Below, piece by piece: positions 34,101 through 42,463 of a stretch of 64,000 nucleotides of DNA. The notes below the pieces were generated by a model, which worked only from the letters and a program-made list of their open reading frames with translations, had not been told where the DNA came from and made no database searches. The translations under genes and the position numbers were made by a program. The DNA is from Polytrichum commune (taxonomy: Eukaryota; Streptophyta; Polytrichopsida; Polytrichales; Polytrichaceae), in assembly GCA_950295325.1 (NCBI GenBank), contig OX485806.1:46063169-46127168 (forward strand). The letters run 5' to 3'. Each line of letters opens with the position of its first letter. Positions within the stretch are counted from its first letter, which is position 1.

Positions 34101-37100
34101 TAATCACATCCTCCTCTTGAGTCCCATCTACATGAATTAAACTAACCTCACCCTCTTCCACGTCATCTACCCAAGGTGTTAACCCACCGCTAACCCACTC
34201 TTCCTCGGTGAGCACCTCACATGGCTCCAACAATGAGCCCTCTCCTAAACTAACACTAGGAAATTCACTCCCTAAGCCTACTTGGTGAAATGTAACCATT
34301 ACATCAACCTCGGACTCGGGGTACTCCCTTAGCCATTGGGCATAATCCCCATTATCCCCATAATTGTAAAAATTAGGACCTAGACTTCCCGAGCCCGAAT
34401 CTATAACAACCCTTTGACCTTCGGGATGGACGACTCCCACCAATGCCTTGCCAATCTCATTCTCGTTTAAGTCATCAATTTCCTTCTCCAATGGCAAATA
34501 CATCTCCTTCTTCATCCATCCTTCTAATGAACCAATGGACACTATGACCCTATTACCCTCCGGACCATAAGTGATGGATGGTTTAGGTCCACCCCAATTG
34601 ACCATAGCATTCGCCATCCGCAACCAAGGCCTACCTAGCAAAATGGGGAAGGTGTCCTTGTTGGAGTGCATTCTAATGACATGGAAGGTGACCAAGTACT
34701 CCTCACCTCCCGTAGTCATTCTACAATCCTTGATCATCCCCAAAGGCGTAGTCGAACTTTGATTTGCCATATTTATGACCAAAGGTGAAGGCCCCGTGAG
34801 TCCAAGTCCCAATTTTTTCATAGTATCCTCCGGTAGTATATTTAGACTACTCCCTCCGTCGACTAGCACATTAGGAACCACCTTATCTACTATAACAACT
34901 TCTATTTCTATAGCTTTCACGTCTCTTCCACCTTGTGATTGGATCCTAGCGGCTATTTTAGCTTTCACCTTCCTCATCCTCTTGTGTACCGGCATTCCCT
35001 CCTTTAATGTTTTCCTTGCCGTGGGTGAAATTTCCAATAGTTGGCCGAAAGTAATATCCGCCTTGAGTGTACTAAGGTCCGCCCACAAGTCGTACCCGGT
35101 AGATCTTTCCACCTTAGAATTACCCACTACGTCGAATTCGTCTACGGGAACCCCCGGTCCCTCCCATTCACCCACATCGCTATTATCCAAGTCATGTACC
35201 GCATTAGTCCTCTCCCTATCTTGTAAAATTATATTTTCCCTCTCCACATCCTTAGTAGCTCTTCTAGCTACCCTATCCAACTCGGAGAGATTAATCTCTT
35301 CATCCGAAGAGTAATTTCCTTGCTCTCCTATTCCTACCTCCAACGGGGCATCCCCTCTCCTAGCCCTAGTAGTTACCGCTAGTGCAGGTGCTTCTTCAAC
35401 CACACCCTTACCCTTCACTAACTCATATGTAATAGCATTGGTGTGAGGAGGCCATTGACTTTGCTCCTCTCCAATTCTCGTTGGGAGAGGAAGCATGTCA
35501 TCACATGTGGCCTCCAACATTCCATCCATGAACCTAACATCTTGGGAGTTAGATGGTCCCGGATCCGTTGGAGGCGCTTGTCTCCCGTTACTACCATTAG
35601 GTGGAACTCCTTGTCTATTTTGTATTGGAATGTAACCGGTTGTAGTTTGCAAGCCCGCCGGTGGATGAAAAGTTTGCCTAGCATTACTATGGTCATAGTA
35701 TAAGTTAGGTGGCCTAAGTTCATTGGCCGGTACTCCTTGTGGCCTAGCACCTCGCATATTATCCCTTGCTTGTTGTTGTGGATTAGCCACCGGGTAAGGG
35801 ACATTAATTATTTTGTCCGGTTGGCGACACGTATCCGAGGGATGACTTCCTCCACAATTGCTACAATTAAACTCTTGACCTTCGGACCAACATTGTCCTT
35901 GAGCGTGCCACCTTCCACAAAAGGGATGAAATTCCTTCTTCTCTAAATTTTGGCCACCTTGCCCTCTAGGTTGTGGTCCTCTATTGCTTCCATTTCCATA
36001 GTGAGGTGGCGCTTGACCTCGTTGATTTTGTTGAGGTGGGTTACCGTTTCCTCTTTGGTCACGGTTTTGTCCACTTCTACAAAATTGACGCGTGTGGCCC
36101 GGTTGGCCACATTGGACACACCATAATCCGGAAGAATGCCTACCCGACTCAACCGGGGGTGGAGGCCCTGGTTGTTGACTCCGGATCATTAATGACATTT
36201 GATCCGTGAGGCTTTGCATTTGTTTTATCATAGCCTCTTGGAATCCTAGTTGGCTAGCACCTAGTCTTCTCTCAACCTCCTCCAAGTGTGGATCCGTTCT
36301 AGGGGCCGGTAGTGCCAAAAGAGGTGCCGGTTCCCTAACCGCTAAAGGTCGGGGACCGGTGTCCACAATGGCATATGGAATTTGGTTCTCATACTTAGCG
36401 GGTTCTACCGCTACCACCCTAGGGCGTATGGGGATGAATTGTGGGATCAATTCATCCTCCCTTCTCCATAGCCTTTCGTGATCTTTATCCAAGTTTTCAA
36501 TATCTCTAGCCGCACGCTTGGCATCCGCCAAGGTCAAGGGATTCCTTTCTAGAACACCCCTAATAGTTCCGGACTTAAAAAACCCTTGAATGAAAAATTG
36601 CTTTAGCGTGTCGTCGTTGAGCATGGTACCCACAAATCTAGTGCACACTAAATCAAACCTCCTAATGTAAGCCGAAATTTCTTCCTCCCTTCCTTGCTTC
36701 AATGACGACAATGCCCTTAATGCGGTACTTTGACCCACTTCCGGCCTAAATTCGTTAAGAAACTCCCTTTGTAATTGTTCCCATCCCCTAAAATGTCCCT
36801 CGGCATGATCCCGATACCATTCATAGGCTTTCCCCTCTAGAGTGGTAGGAAACCACACTAACCAATAACCCGGGTCGGTTATGAGGAAGCTAGCCAACCG
36901 TTCGATATACCGTTCCATGTGCCGAGAGGGGTCCTCATCCTTGGTCCCATAAAATTTAGGGAGATGAGATGGCATATCCATCGCCGCTAAATTTTGTGGA
37001 ACCACAATTGGTAGGCCTCTTGGCCTAACCAATGGGTCTATTGGAGGTATAGGAGGTATGGGCGGAATTGGGGGTATGGGTGGTGGATCCATCCCCCGTT

Positions 37101-37431
37101 CCTCGGCCATGGTGACCGGTGAACTATTCAACAATCCCCTATCAACTTCTACCGGGAATTCTTCTCTAAGTGTGTAATTTTCCGAAGAAGTTTCACCACT
37201 CAATTTGGAGGGAGTGATCTCCTCTTCAAGTTGAGCTCCAAGTTCTAAGGTGTCTAGAATTGACCTAGTCCTAGGTTCGACGTTCAAACAACTCTCTATT
37301 CTAACATTATCTTGTTCTAATCTATCACTGATTTTAGAGGACCGCCTCTTTCGAGTAGATTTCTCTAGTCCTACTATCAAACTTGGTTTTTGTGAGCGAG
37401 TCCTACCTTGCATTCCATAAGAATCGATCAA
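31174..37431 (-). CDS. Gypsy gag-pol polyprotein, 2,085 residues, intact
   Basis: Single open frame. Domains with approximate residue positions: gag capsid (about 160-300, 'YEWYRDHAEGHFRGWEQL'), two CCHC-type knuckles (about 444, CVQCGQPGHTRQFC; about 527, CSNCGGSHPSDTC), aspartic protease (about 857, VDGGSS), reverse transcriptase (about 1,250-1,430, 'MPFGLCNAPATFQR' and active-site FVDDF at about 1,380), RNase H (about 1,527, YCDASN), integrase HHCC zinc domain (about 1,735-1,780, ending CDACQ) and DDE core (Asp near 1,806 in GIDYVGE, Asp near 1,865 in SDRGTHF, Glu near 1,903 in TERVNG). The frame ends 61 bp before the 3' LTR. All catalytic residues are present, so it could supply functional proteins for retrotransposition. 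Confidence 0.97.
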   Translation of the reverse strand: MIDSYGMQGRTRSQKPSLIVGLEKSTRKRRSSKISDRLEQDNVRIESCLNVEPRTRSILDTLELGAQLEEEITPSKLSGETSSENYTLREEFPVEVDRGLLNSSPVTMAEERGMDPPPIPPIPPIPPIPPIDPLVRPRGLPIVVPQNLAAMDMPSHLPKFYGTKDEDPSRHMERYIERLASFLITDPGYWLVWFPTTLEGKAYEWYRDHAEGHFRGWEQLQREFLNEFRPEVGQSTALRALSSLKQGREEEISAYIRRFDLVCTRFVGTMLNDDTLKQFFIQGFFKSGTIRGVLERNPLTLADAKRAARDIENLDKDHERLWRREDELIPQFIPIRPRVVAVEPAKYENQIPYAIVDTGPRPLAVREPAPLLALPAPRTDPHLEEVERRLGASQLGFQEAMIKQMQSLTDQMSLMIRSQQPGPPPPVESGRHSSGLWCVQCGQPGHTRQFCRSGQNRDQRGNGNPPQQNQRGQAPPHYGNGSNRGPQPRGQGGQNLEKKEFHPFCGRWHAQGQCWSEGQEFNCSNCGGSHPSDTCRQPDKIINVPYPVANPQQQARDNMRGARPQGVPANELRPPNLYYDHSNARQTFHPPAGLQTTTGYIPIQNRQGVPPNGSNGRQAPPTDPGPSNSQDVRFMDGMLEATCDDMLPLPTRIGEEQSQWPPHTNAITYELVKGKGVVEEAPALAVTTRARRGDAPLEVGIGEQGNYSSDEEINLSELDRVARRATKDVERENIILQDRERTNAVHDLDNSDVGEWEGPGVPVDEFDVVGNSKVERSTGYDLWADLSTLKADITFGQLLEISPTARKTLKEGMPVHKRMRKVKAKIAARIQSQGGRDVKAIEIEVVIVDKVVPNVLVDGGSSLNILPEDTMKKLGLGLTGPSPLVINMANQSSTTPLGMIKDCRMTTGGEEYLVTFHVIRMHSNKDTFPILLGRPWLRMANAMVNWGGPKPSITYGPEGNRVIVSIGSLEGWMKKEMYLPLEKEIDDLNENEIGKALVGVVHPEGQRVVIDSGSGSLGPNFYNYGDNGDYAQWLREYPESEVDVMVTFHQVGLGSEFPSVSLGEGSLLEPCEVLTEEEWVSGGLTPWVDDVEEGEVSLIHVDGTQEEDVIIESSKLEEPLHFKTTSTGIVVGQDVKDYPNVPSDWYRNKEEQAHVSEADWRYVDVKLKNGKTRQMKMGSKLGEKEVREYSNLVDEFSDTFAWSYDELKGIPREMVEHRIPLIPGARPIRQKERRMNPQLQLLVKAELERLLKAGFIKPVEITDWVSPMVLVKKKNGKLRVCVDYRKLNSCTQNDHFPLPFITLLLEEVGGHSRYTFMDGYAGYNQISIALQDIHKTAFTTPWGTFVWVVMPFGLCNAPATFQRLVMYIFTDLLFKSMTVFVDDFSTQSNVDDHLHCVREALVRCRKMRLALNPDKTFLGVNKGVLLGYVVSEKGREPDPDKIAAISDLATPTNSKGISKLLGHVGWYRELIPNFSKIAVPITHLLKKDVKFEWTDACQKAFEELRDRLSTYPVLIPPNWGKPFHVYCDASNVAIGSALCQATGEKEKDQPIAYASKQLTPAERNYSTTERECLAMVFSVKKFRHYLMCNPVVFFVDHMAIKYLINKAELSGRLARWVLLLEEFDYTVEYKPGRMHLQADHLSRLSEEIGKNPVNDMLVDDSLFVVTSTPEWYAGIVEFLTTHKLPKEWTKEERRKVRVNSRQFVVVGHRLFTRGSDGILRRCVSKTEVEAILIACHDSACGGHFSGQLTGQKILRAGYFWPTLFKDAHDYVRKCDACQRYARNDLRMEMPLHVSLPLIPFEKWGIDYVGEVHPQSSKGMKYIVVATEYLTKWAEAKAVKTDTAEHAATFMYENIISRFGVPKILVSDRGTHFLNDLIREMTEKFKIDHRKTTPYHPQTNGQTERVNGILVSILRKTVIDSKRDWDTKLTAALWAYRTTYKVTTRATPFSLVYGLEATLPIEYEVESLRVAVSTRLTESQSLRNRLTDLEALDEGRRMAAQHIEATQRRRKITFDKRHKRRALTPGMMVMIQDARKLEFPAKFNAVWLGPYLVYEVFPNNSIQLETLNGELFPTRTSGSRCKEYRA

Positions 37432-38322
37432 CCCTCACTTGACCACACATAATCCTAGCAATTCCCCTCTTAATATTTTCACTTGTCTTGGTGTGGTTAT
37501 AATTTTTTTAGGAGGTGAGGAAAAGAACCTGCAAGCCCACTTAGGTGAAAGAATCCCAATAGGGGATAGGCATGTTCATGTTAATTTTTTGGTTAAGTCG
37601 GAGCATCACCTCCGCACCTTCCCGCAAATTAACACTCACCACAATACCGATTGTGAGGGGGTGACCTTCCGAGTAGATTATGTTAAAAGTCGAGGCTTCA
37701 CCCTTCAACTTCTCACACCATCCACAATTCGGGAATTACCCTCTACAACGGATAACAACAATCACGAGTACAAAAGGCATTCCTTAATTAGTTAATGAGT
37801 TCACTTTGAAGAAATAAACATACCTTGAGCAATCGCATCCCCCTGTGAGTTAGCACTCCCCTCAATCGTGACTCAATGTAACAACACCATAAACTTTGTG
37901 AAATATTAATTTAATCTAGAGCATGAAATGACAACTCCCAAAACTTTGAGACTCACCCCGAGGTGAGTGTCAAAGTTCAATGTCCTAAGGTGAATTTACC
38001 CTCTAATGTTTTAATGAGCTACTCGGTTATAGGTTCCTTTTAAGTTCTTAGCAAATCCCCAAAAAGGTTGAGGACGTACCTTCGCCGCGCTCCTTCCTCA
38101 AAAATGAATTTGCGTAATTGACAATGCAATTCATTCCAAGGAATAGTTGAAATACAATGAATTCAAATGTAACCCAAAGAGAGAAAACTTACCGAGTTTC
38201 GGGTGCTCCTTCCCTTCTCTCAAGTTTGTGTCTCCAATTTTTCCTAGTTGCCTCCAAGTCTCCTAGTCGCCTCCAAGTCTTGTAACTACCTTCCGCTTCG
38301 CTCCCGGCGGACGCACCAATTA
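37432..38322 (-). other. 5' untranslated leader and primer-binding-site region of the gypsy element
   Basis: 891 bp between the 5' LTR and the polyprotein start on the minus strand. Four bases after the LTR the minus strand reads TTGGTGCGTCCGCCGGGAGC, placed and shaped like a tRNA-complementary primer-binding site (TGG, 8 nt, then a T-stem-like CCGGG). I cannot name the tRNA. A short plus-strand open frame at 37,439-37,795 is antisense to the leader and not considered real. Confidence 0.6.
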
Positions 38323-40261
38323 TGTGAGGCCAAACCCCCCACCCTTAAGCGTCCGTAGTCCGAGTAGTGGGTTTGGGCTCACATTCCTCCGCGGTATTGG
38401 ATTTGGACTTGGATGAGTCCATAGTGCAAGGTTCACCCTTCAAGTGGTCTTGGATTTAACTTTGGTCTTTGCTTCCTTTGTCTTGCCATCGCGAGAGTGC
38501 TCCACATTCTCCATTAAGTTGTGCACGTGGTTTATTTTTAAAGAGAGGATGCAAGTGTTAAAAAAAACACTATTCTCTATAGTCAATCTCAAATACATTT
38601 ACTTGTGAAAGCCACACATAACACTAACTAGCATAATGTAACTAACTACTTGTCTATGAGCTAATTAGGTAGGCTATCTACTAAGCTCCTTCATGAACCC
38701 ATCTCTTTACTTTCTAATTACATAAACCTAGCTCCTTCATAAACCCAGCTCTTTACTTTCTAACTAAACAAACCCAGCTCCTTCATAAACCCAGCTCCTT
38801 CATGAACCCAGCTTCTTAGCTTCTAACTAAACAAACCCAGTTCCTTCATAAACCCAGCTCCTTCATGAACCCAGCTCCTTAGCTTCTAACTAAACAAACC
38901 CAGCTCCTTCATAAACCCAGCTCCTTCATAAACCCAGCTCCTTAGCTTCTAACTAAACAAACCCAGGTCCTTCATAAACCCAGCTCTTTACTTTCTAACT
39001 AAACAAACCCAGCTCCTTCATAAACCCGGCTCCTTCATGAACCCACAACTTTGTAGTTGTAATCCCCAACTACCTCACTAATTATTCAAGCCCTTAACTA
39101 ATCTTCCTACCTAATTTCCCTAATTCTACTAACAACCCCTTTCTAATCACACAATTCTTCTCTAATCCTAAAATCCTAAAATCCTAGAGAGGAGAGGGGG
39201 AGAGAGAATTTCCTAACTTCACTAAGACTAACTAATCCACACAAGTATATTTTTGCACTCATCACAACATCAAGTGCTCAACTCTTAAACATGGAACTTG
39301 CAACCACGTGTATTCAAAACATGAACTTTAAGTACCACAAATTGGAATCATGAATTAACTTTAAAATCCTTCACGTCAACACTAATTCTACCAAGAGGTC
39401 AAGCCCTCTTCAAGGCTAACAAGCCTTGGCTCTCAAACTAAAAACTAAGCACACGCATGTGCTCCAATGTGGCTTCCCACACCCACACTTATAACTCGTG
39501 GGGTGCCTTGGAGCACAAAGGAAAGAGAGGATGAGTGAGGGAAGAATGAGGGATTATATAGTAAGCTTGAGGGGGTGAGCACCCTCAAGGCTCACGATAA
39601 GCCCTTGAGATTTCCTCCTACTTAGTAGGCGCCAATCCTATCTTCTAAGCCTTCCTCCCTCAAATGATCAACAAGGATCCTAATTCGAACATTTAACTAG
39701 CCTTGGCTTTCTACCTACCACACTTTACCAAACTTGGGATGCTTCAACCCAAACTTAGCCTCCTTCGCTTTCCGCCGCCATAACTTTCTCCCCTTACTTT
39801 CCCAAATCGTCGCTCACCACTTAATTCAAACCACGATGCTTAACTCGTGATTTGATTGGTGCTTTGAGAATTTGCTTATCCTCCACCTTGCATTCTTCCT
39901 TGGGCCTTCCCCATTAAGTGGCCATGATGAGGTGGTCCACTTGTGCGCTCCATGTGATCCTCCATTCATCCCAATTCGAATGCACTTGCCTCTTGAGTCA
40001 CTTTGGTTGTCTCCATCCATTTGTAATAGCCTACTCACTAACTACTCAATCCAAGTTCTCCTTACCTATCCTCATTCACTCAAATCCTTCCGAAGGTAAA
40101 AACACAATAACAACTCACATCCTAGCCTCTTACAACATGGTACTTCTAAGACTAACATTTCACTCTTTTTATATTTTTGTGAAGTAACATGCTACTTCAA
40201 AGTGCATCAACTAACGTTTCAAGGGTCTAAGACTAAATGTGGGCACCCTTTTGGGCTCACA
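38323..40261 (-). repeat. 5' LTR of the full gypsy element
   Basis: 1,939 bp, TGTGAGGCCAAACCCC...GGGCTCACA, same length as the 3' LTR. In the minus orientation it drives the polyprotein. Immediately followed on the right by the target duplication CGGTC. Confidence 0.97.
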
Positions 40262-40266
40262 CGGTC

Positions 40267-41210
40267 CCGAGACTTCAAGAACGACTAAATCGCCCTCACC
40301 ATCAACATAAGGCAGAATTGACATGGATTCCGCAAATCTCCCTCTCGGCACCCATATGCATAAACAAGCTCAGAAAACAAAACAAACCAGCACTGATGGA
40401 CTCTTTGGGTTGGTCCTTTATCGTCCATACAATGGCTAGTGAGCCTTACAATCCAGGTAATTTTGGGTCACACCTTTCATCTTCGAATCCTGCACGAGAA
40501 AACAGATTCAAGAATTGCACGAATGATCCACATTAGAATTCGGTGTGGGCAAGCCTACCTCTTCCCCGAAATGCCTCTCCTCATTATCCATGCTGCCTTC
40601 ACAAAGATCTACAACATCAGCGTCGCCATCGAATTCTCCTATGCTTAACTCAGCAACCTCAGCGTCCCGATCGAAATCTCCTATGCTCTGTTAAGTGGAT
40701 ATATCATGTGCTCCTTAGCTATGAAGTTGGCCTCATAAACTGTTGGCATTGGAAATAAACATTACCCTTGACCCAAAACCCTAAAATTCACCAATTGAGA
40801 ACAGTCTTCACAAACCTGCTCCTCACTATGAACTGATGTTGAGGCACTCGAGGCTGCACCAGGTTGAAGCTGTGTCTGCGTCACTCCCTGTCCCAGATGC
40901 CCAAACGTAATCCAAGTTACATCCTATCACCAAAAATATAAAAACCAACATAAAGGGTAGCTATTGGGTCTCAACTGTTCTAATTATCCTTGAGAGTGGT
41001 TCACATTACGTTTTTAAAGAAAACAATATCATGAGGATTTTTGATAAACAACACCTCACTGCCCCCTTTGTCCTCTGGGTTGTCTTCCTCCGTTACTGGA
41101 AATAAAACGATGGGAGCTACCGCTTCAACATCAAACGTCTTTTCCCCTTTGGAACCTCTACTTGTACCCTTAGAAGAAGTAACCCCTCTTCTACCCATTG
41201 TTGTCCGCAA
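40267..41210 (-). pseudogene. MULE A gene 2, N-terminal exons
   Basis: Minus-strand exons with GT-AG borders: 41,010-41,210 (start ATG at 41,210; basic MGRRGVTSSKGTSRG, then 'GSEVLFIKNPHDIVFFKN'), 40,816-40,923 ('DVTWITFGHLGQGV', Thr/Ser-rich), 40,559-40,687 (43 residues, acidic, with a duplicated SIG(D/E)FD(R/G)DA motif), 40,450-40,489, and an exon starting near 40,352 that encodes 'SILPYVDGEGDLVVLEVSG' and is cut by the gypsy insertion at 40,262-40,266. It would continue at 29,168. No known domain is recognised in this N-terminal part. Splice assignments are my reading; the 40,352 acceptor is the least certain. Confidence 0.6.
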
Positions 41211-41755
41211 GTTGTACGGCGTCCCTAAGTTTTCTCATGATTCTAACCTTTGCCTTCTCTCAATTCGCCTCTGTTTCTCACTATTCCTCCTTCCTTCTCG
41301 TTCTGCTCTTGCTCTCGACCTAGTGTTCATCTCTAACAAACATCTGAAGCAAACAGATCTTATATATCATTTTCAAGTCTGTCAGAATTAACATCTATGC
41401 GCCATCGTTATGTTCACATTTTCTTGTATTTAGATAGTTAATCTGCAGTTACTTAAATTGATCCTTTGTTAATCCACACAACATTAATACACTACAAAAG
41501 GCGGCGCTAAATCCTTTTCTACATAATCGTATCCTTCCATGTCAGATAATTCGTGGTGATAAAGGGATGACTACTATTGCAGTACATTCTATTCATACAT
41601 GAAACAGGTTGTCCAGAATTTACATAAATAACTATTGACTATTAATTGATCTATCAGGTTATCAAATATTCGGGCATTGCTGTCTACCCTAGGTGTATAT
41701 AATACCTGATTACTTGTACCCATTCTTTCATCTCATCTCATCATATTCTTCTCCA
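41211..41755. promoter_or_regulatory. Divergent intergenic promoter region of MULE A
   Basis: Separates the leftward gene 2 from the rightward ORF and transposase. TATATAATA at 41,696-41,704 lies about 55 bp before the ATG at 41,756. On the minus strand ATATATAAG (41,359-41,367) lies about 150 bp before the ATG at 41,210. Both are plausible core promoters; no experimental support. Confidence 0.5.
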
Positions 41756-42184
41756 ATGGGTACTGACTCAAGTCTCCCGAGCCTTGCTCCTTTAGGTGCT
41801 CCTAGTGCATCACAAATCCACACCACATCGTCGATTGATGGTTTTCCAGACGTCAACAACATGAAGATTCTAAACCCACCTTACTGCTCAGTAACTCCGG
41901 CGGTCGCAGTTCAGAGTCCACATCCCCGGACTCCATCTTTGCAGACGGATGTTGCAACGCTGATAGAGGACAAGTCTACTTTACAGACTCATGCCTATTC
42001 TAGAGTAGGGGTTATTAAACCGGGCACTTACTCTAGATCTCTATTAAGGAGTGCCCCACGTCCCCAAGGTCAGGGAATCGGTTGCGCAGGATGCACTGCA
42101 GTTCATAGTTTAGGGATTGACCATTGTCATAAACATGACGGTGACAAAAATGGCAAAGGGCCCCATAAGCGTCTTCGTCGTTAA
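41756..42184 (+). CDS. Small Cys/His-rich ORF of MULE A, unknown function
   Basis: 142 residues from MGTDSSLPSLAPLG. The first hundred residues are Ser/Thr/Pro-rich and look disordered. The C-terminus has CAGCTAVHSLGIDHCHKH followed by a Lys/Arg-rich end, a possible small zinc-binding and nuclear-localisation segment. It has a TATA-like element about 55 bp upstream. It may be a third gene of the transposon or a 5' exon of the transposase transcript; no family recognised. Confidence 0.5.
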   Translation: MGTDSSLPSLAPLGAPSASQIHTTSSIDGFPDVNNMKILNPPYCSVTPAVAVQSPHPRTPSLQTDVATLIEDKSTLQTHAYSRVGVIKPGTYSRSLLRSAPRPQGQGIGCAGCTAVHSLGIDHCHKHDGDKNGKGPHKRLRR

Positions 42185-42463
42185 TCACAATGTAGCATTC
42201 TAATATTATTGCCGAGCTACTATCATGCTCTCCACATTATTCTTGGCGGCCGTCATTCTTATGACTTTATTTGCCAATATATATTATAATCATCAATGTT
42301 TAGAATGTATGCCTGTTCTTGGATTATACTATTTGATATGGATGCCTTTTATAGGATTCTACTATTCGTCTTCTTACCTATCTCGGACTTGCATTCAAAA
42401 TTGGGTTTTCAGCCGTCTTTCATCTTTCTCTGCATGACTCTCTATTAACTTCTGAAATTCCGC

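Larger units (their letters stand above)
29174..40261 (-). mobile_element. Complete Ty3/gypsy LTR retrotransposon, 11,088 bp, apparently very young
   Basis: Two LTRs of exactly 1,939 bp (29,174-31,112 and 38,323-40,261) with TGTGAG...CTCACA ends, no difference seen in the stretches compared, and a perfect 5-bp target duplication CGGTC (29,169-29,173 and 40,262-40,266). Between them, on the minus strand, lies one uninterrupted gag-pol frame. No chromodomain follows the integrase, which suggests a non-chromovirus (Tat/Athila-like) lineage; this is inference. A related but 5'-deleted copy lies at 22,353-24,681. It is inserted into an exon end / palindrome of MULE A gene 2. Confidence 0.97.

Noticed and set aside
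34775-35314. 179-residue plus-strand frame
   Set aside because: Antisense shadow of the gypsy gag-pol frame.
37439-37795. Plus-strand 118-residue frame in the gypsy leader
   Set aside because: Antisense to the element's 5' untranslated leader, with no domain.
42225-42437. Hydrophobic 70-residue open frame between the small ORF and the transposase
   Set aside because: No domain, T-rich composition gives Leu/Phe/Ile-rich frames by chance, and it sits in the likely 5' leader of the transposase.
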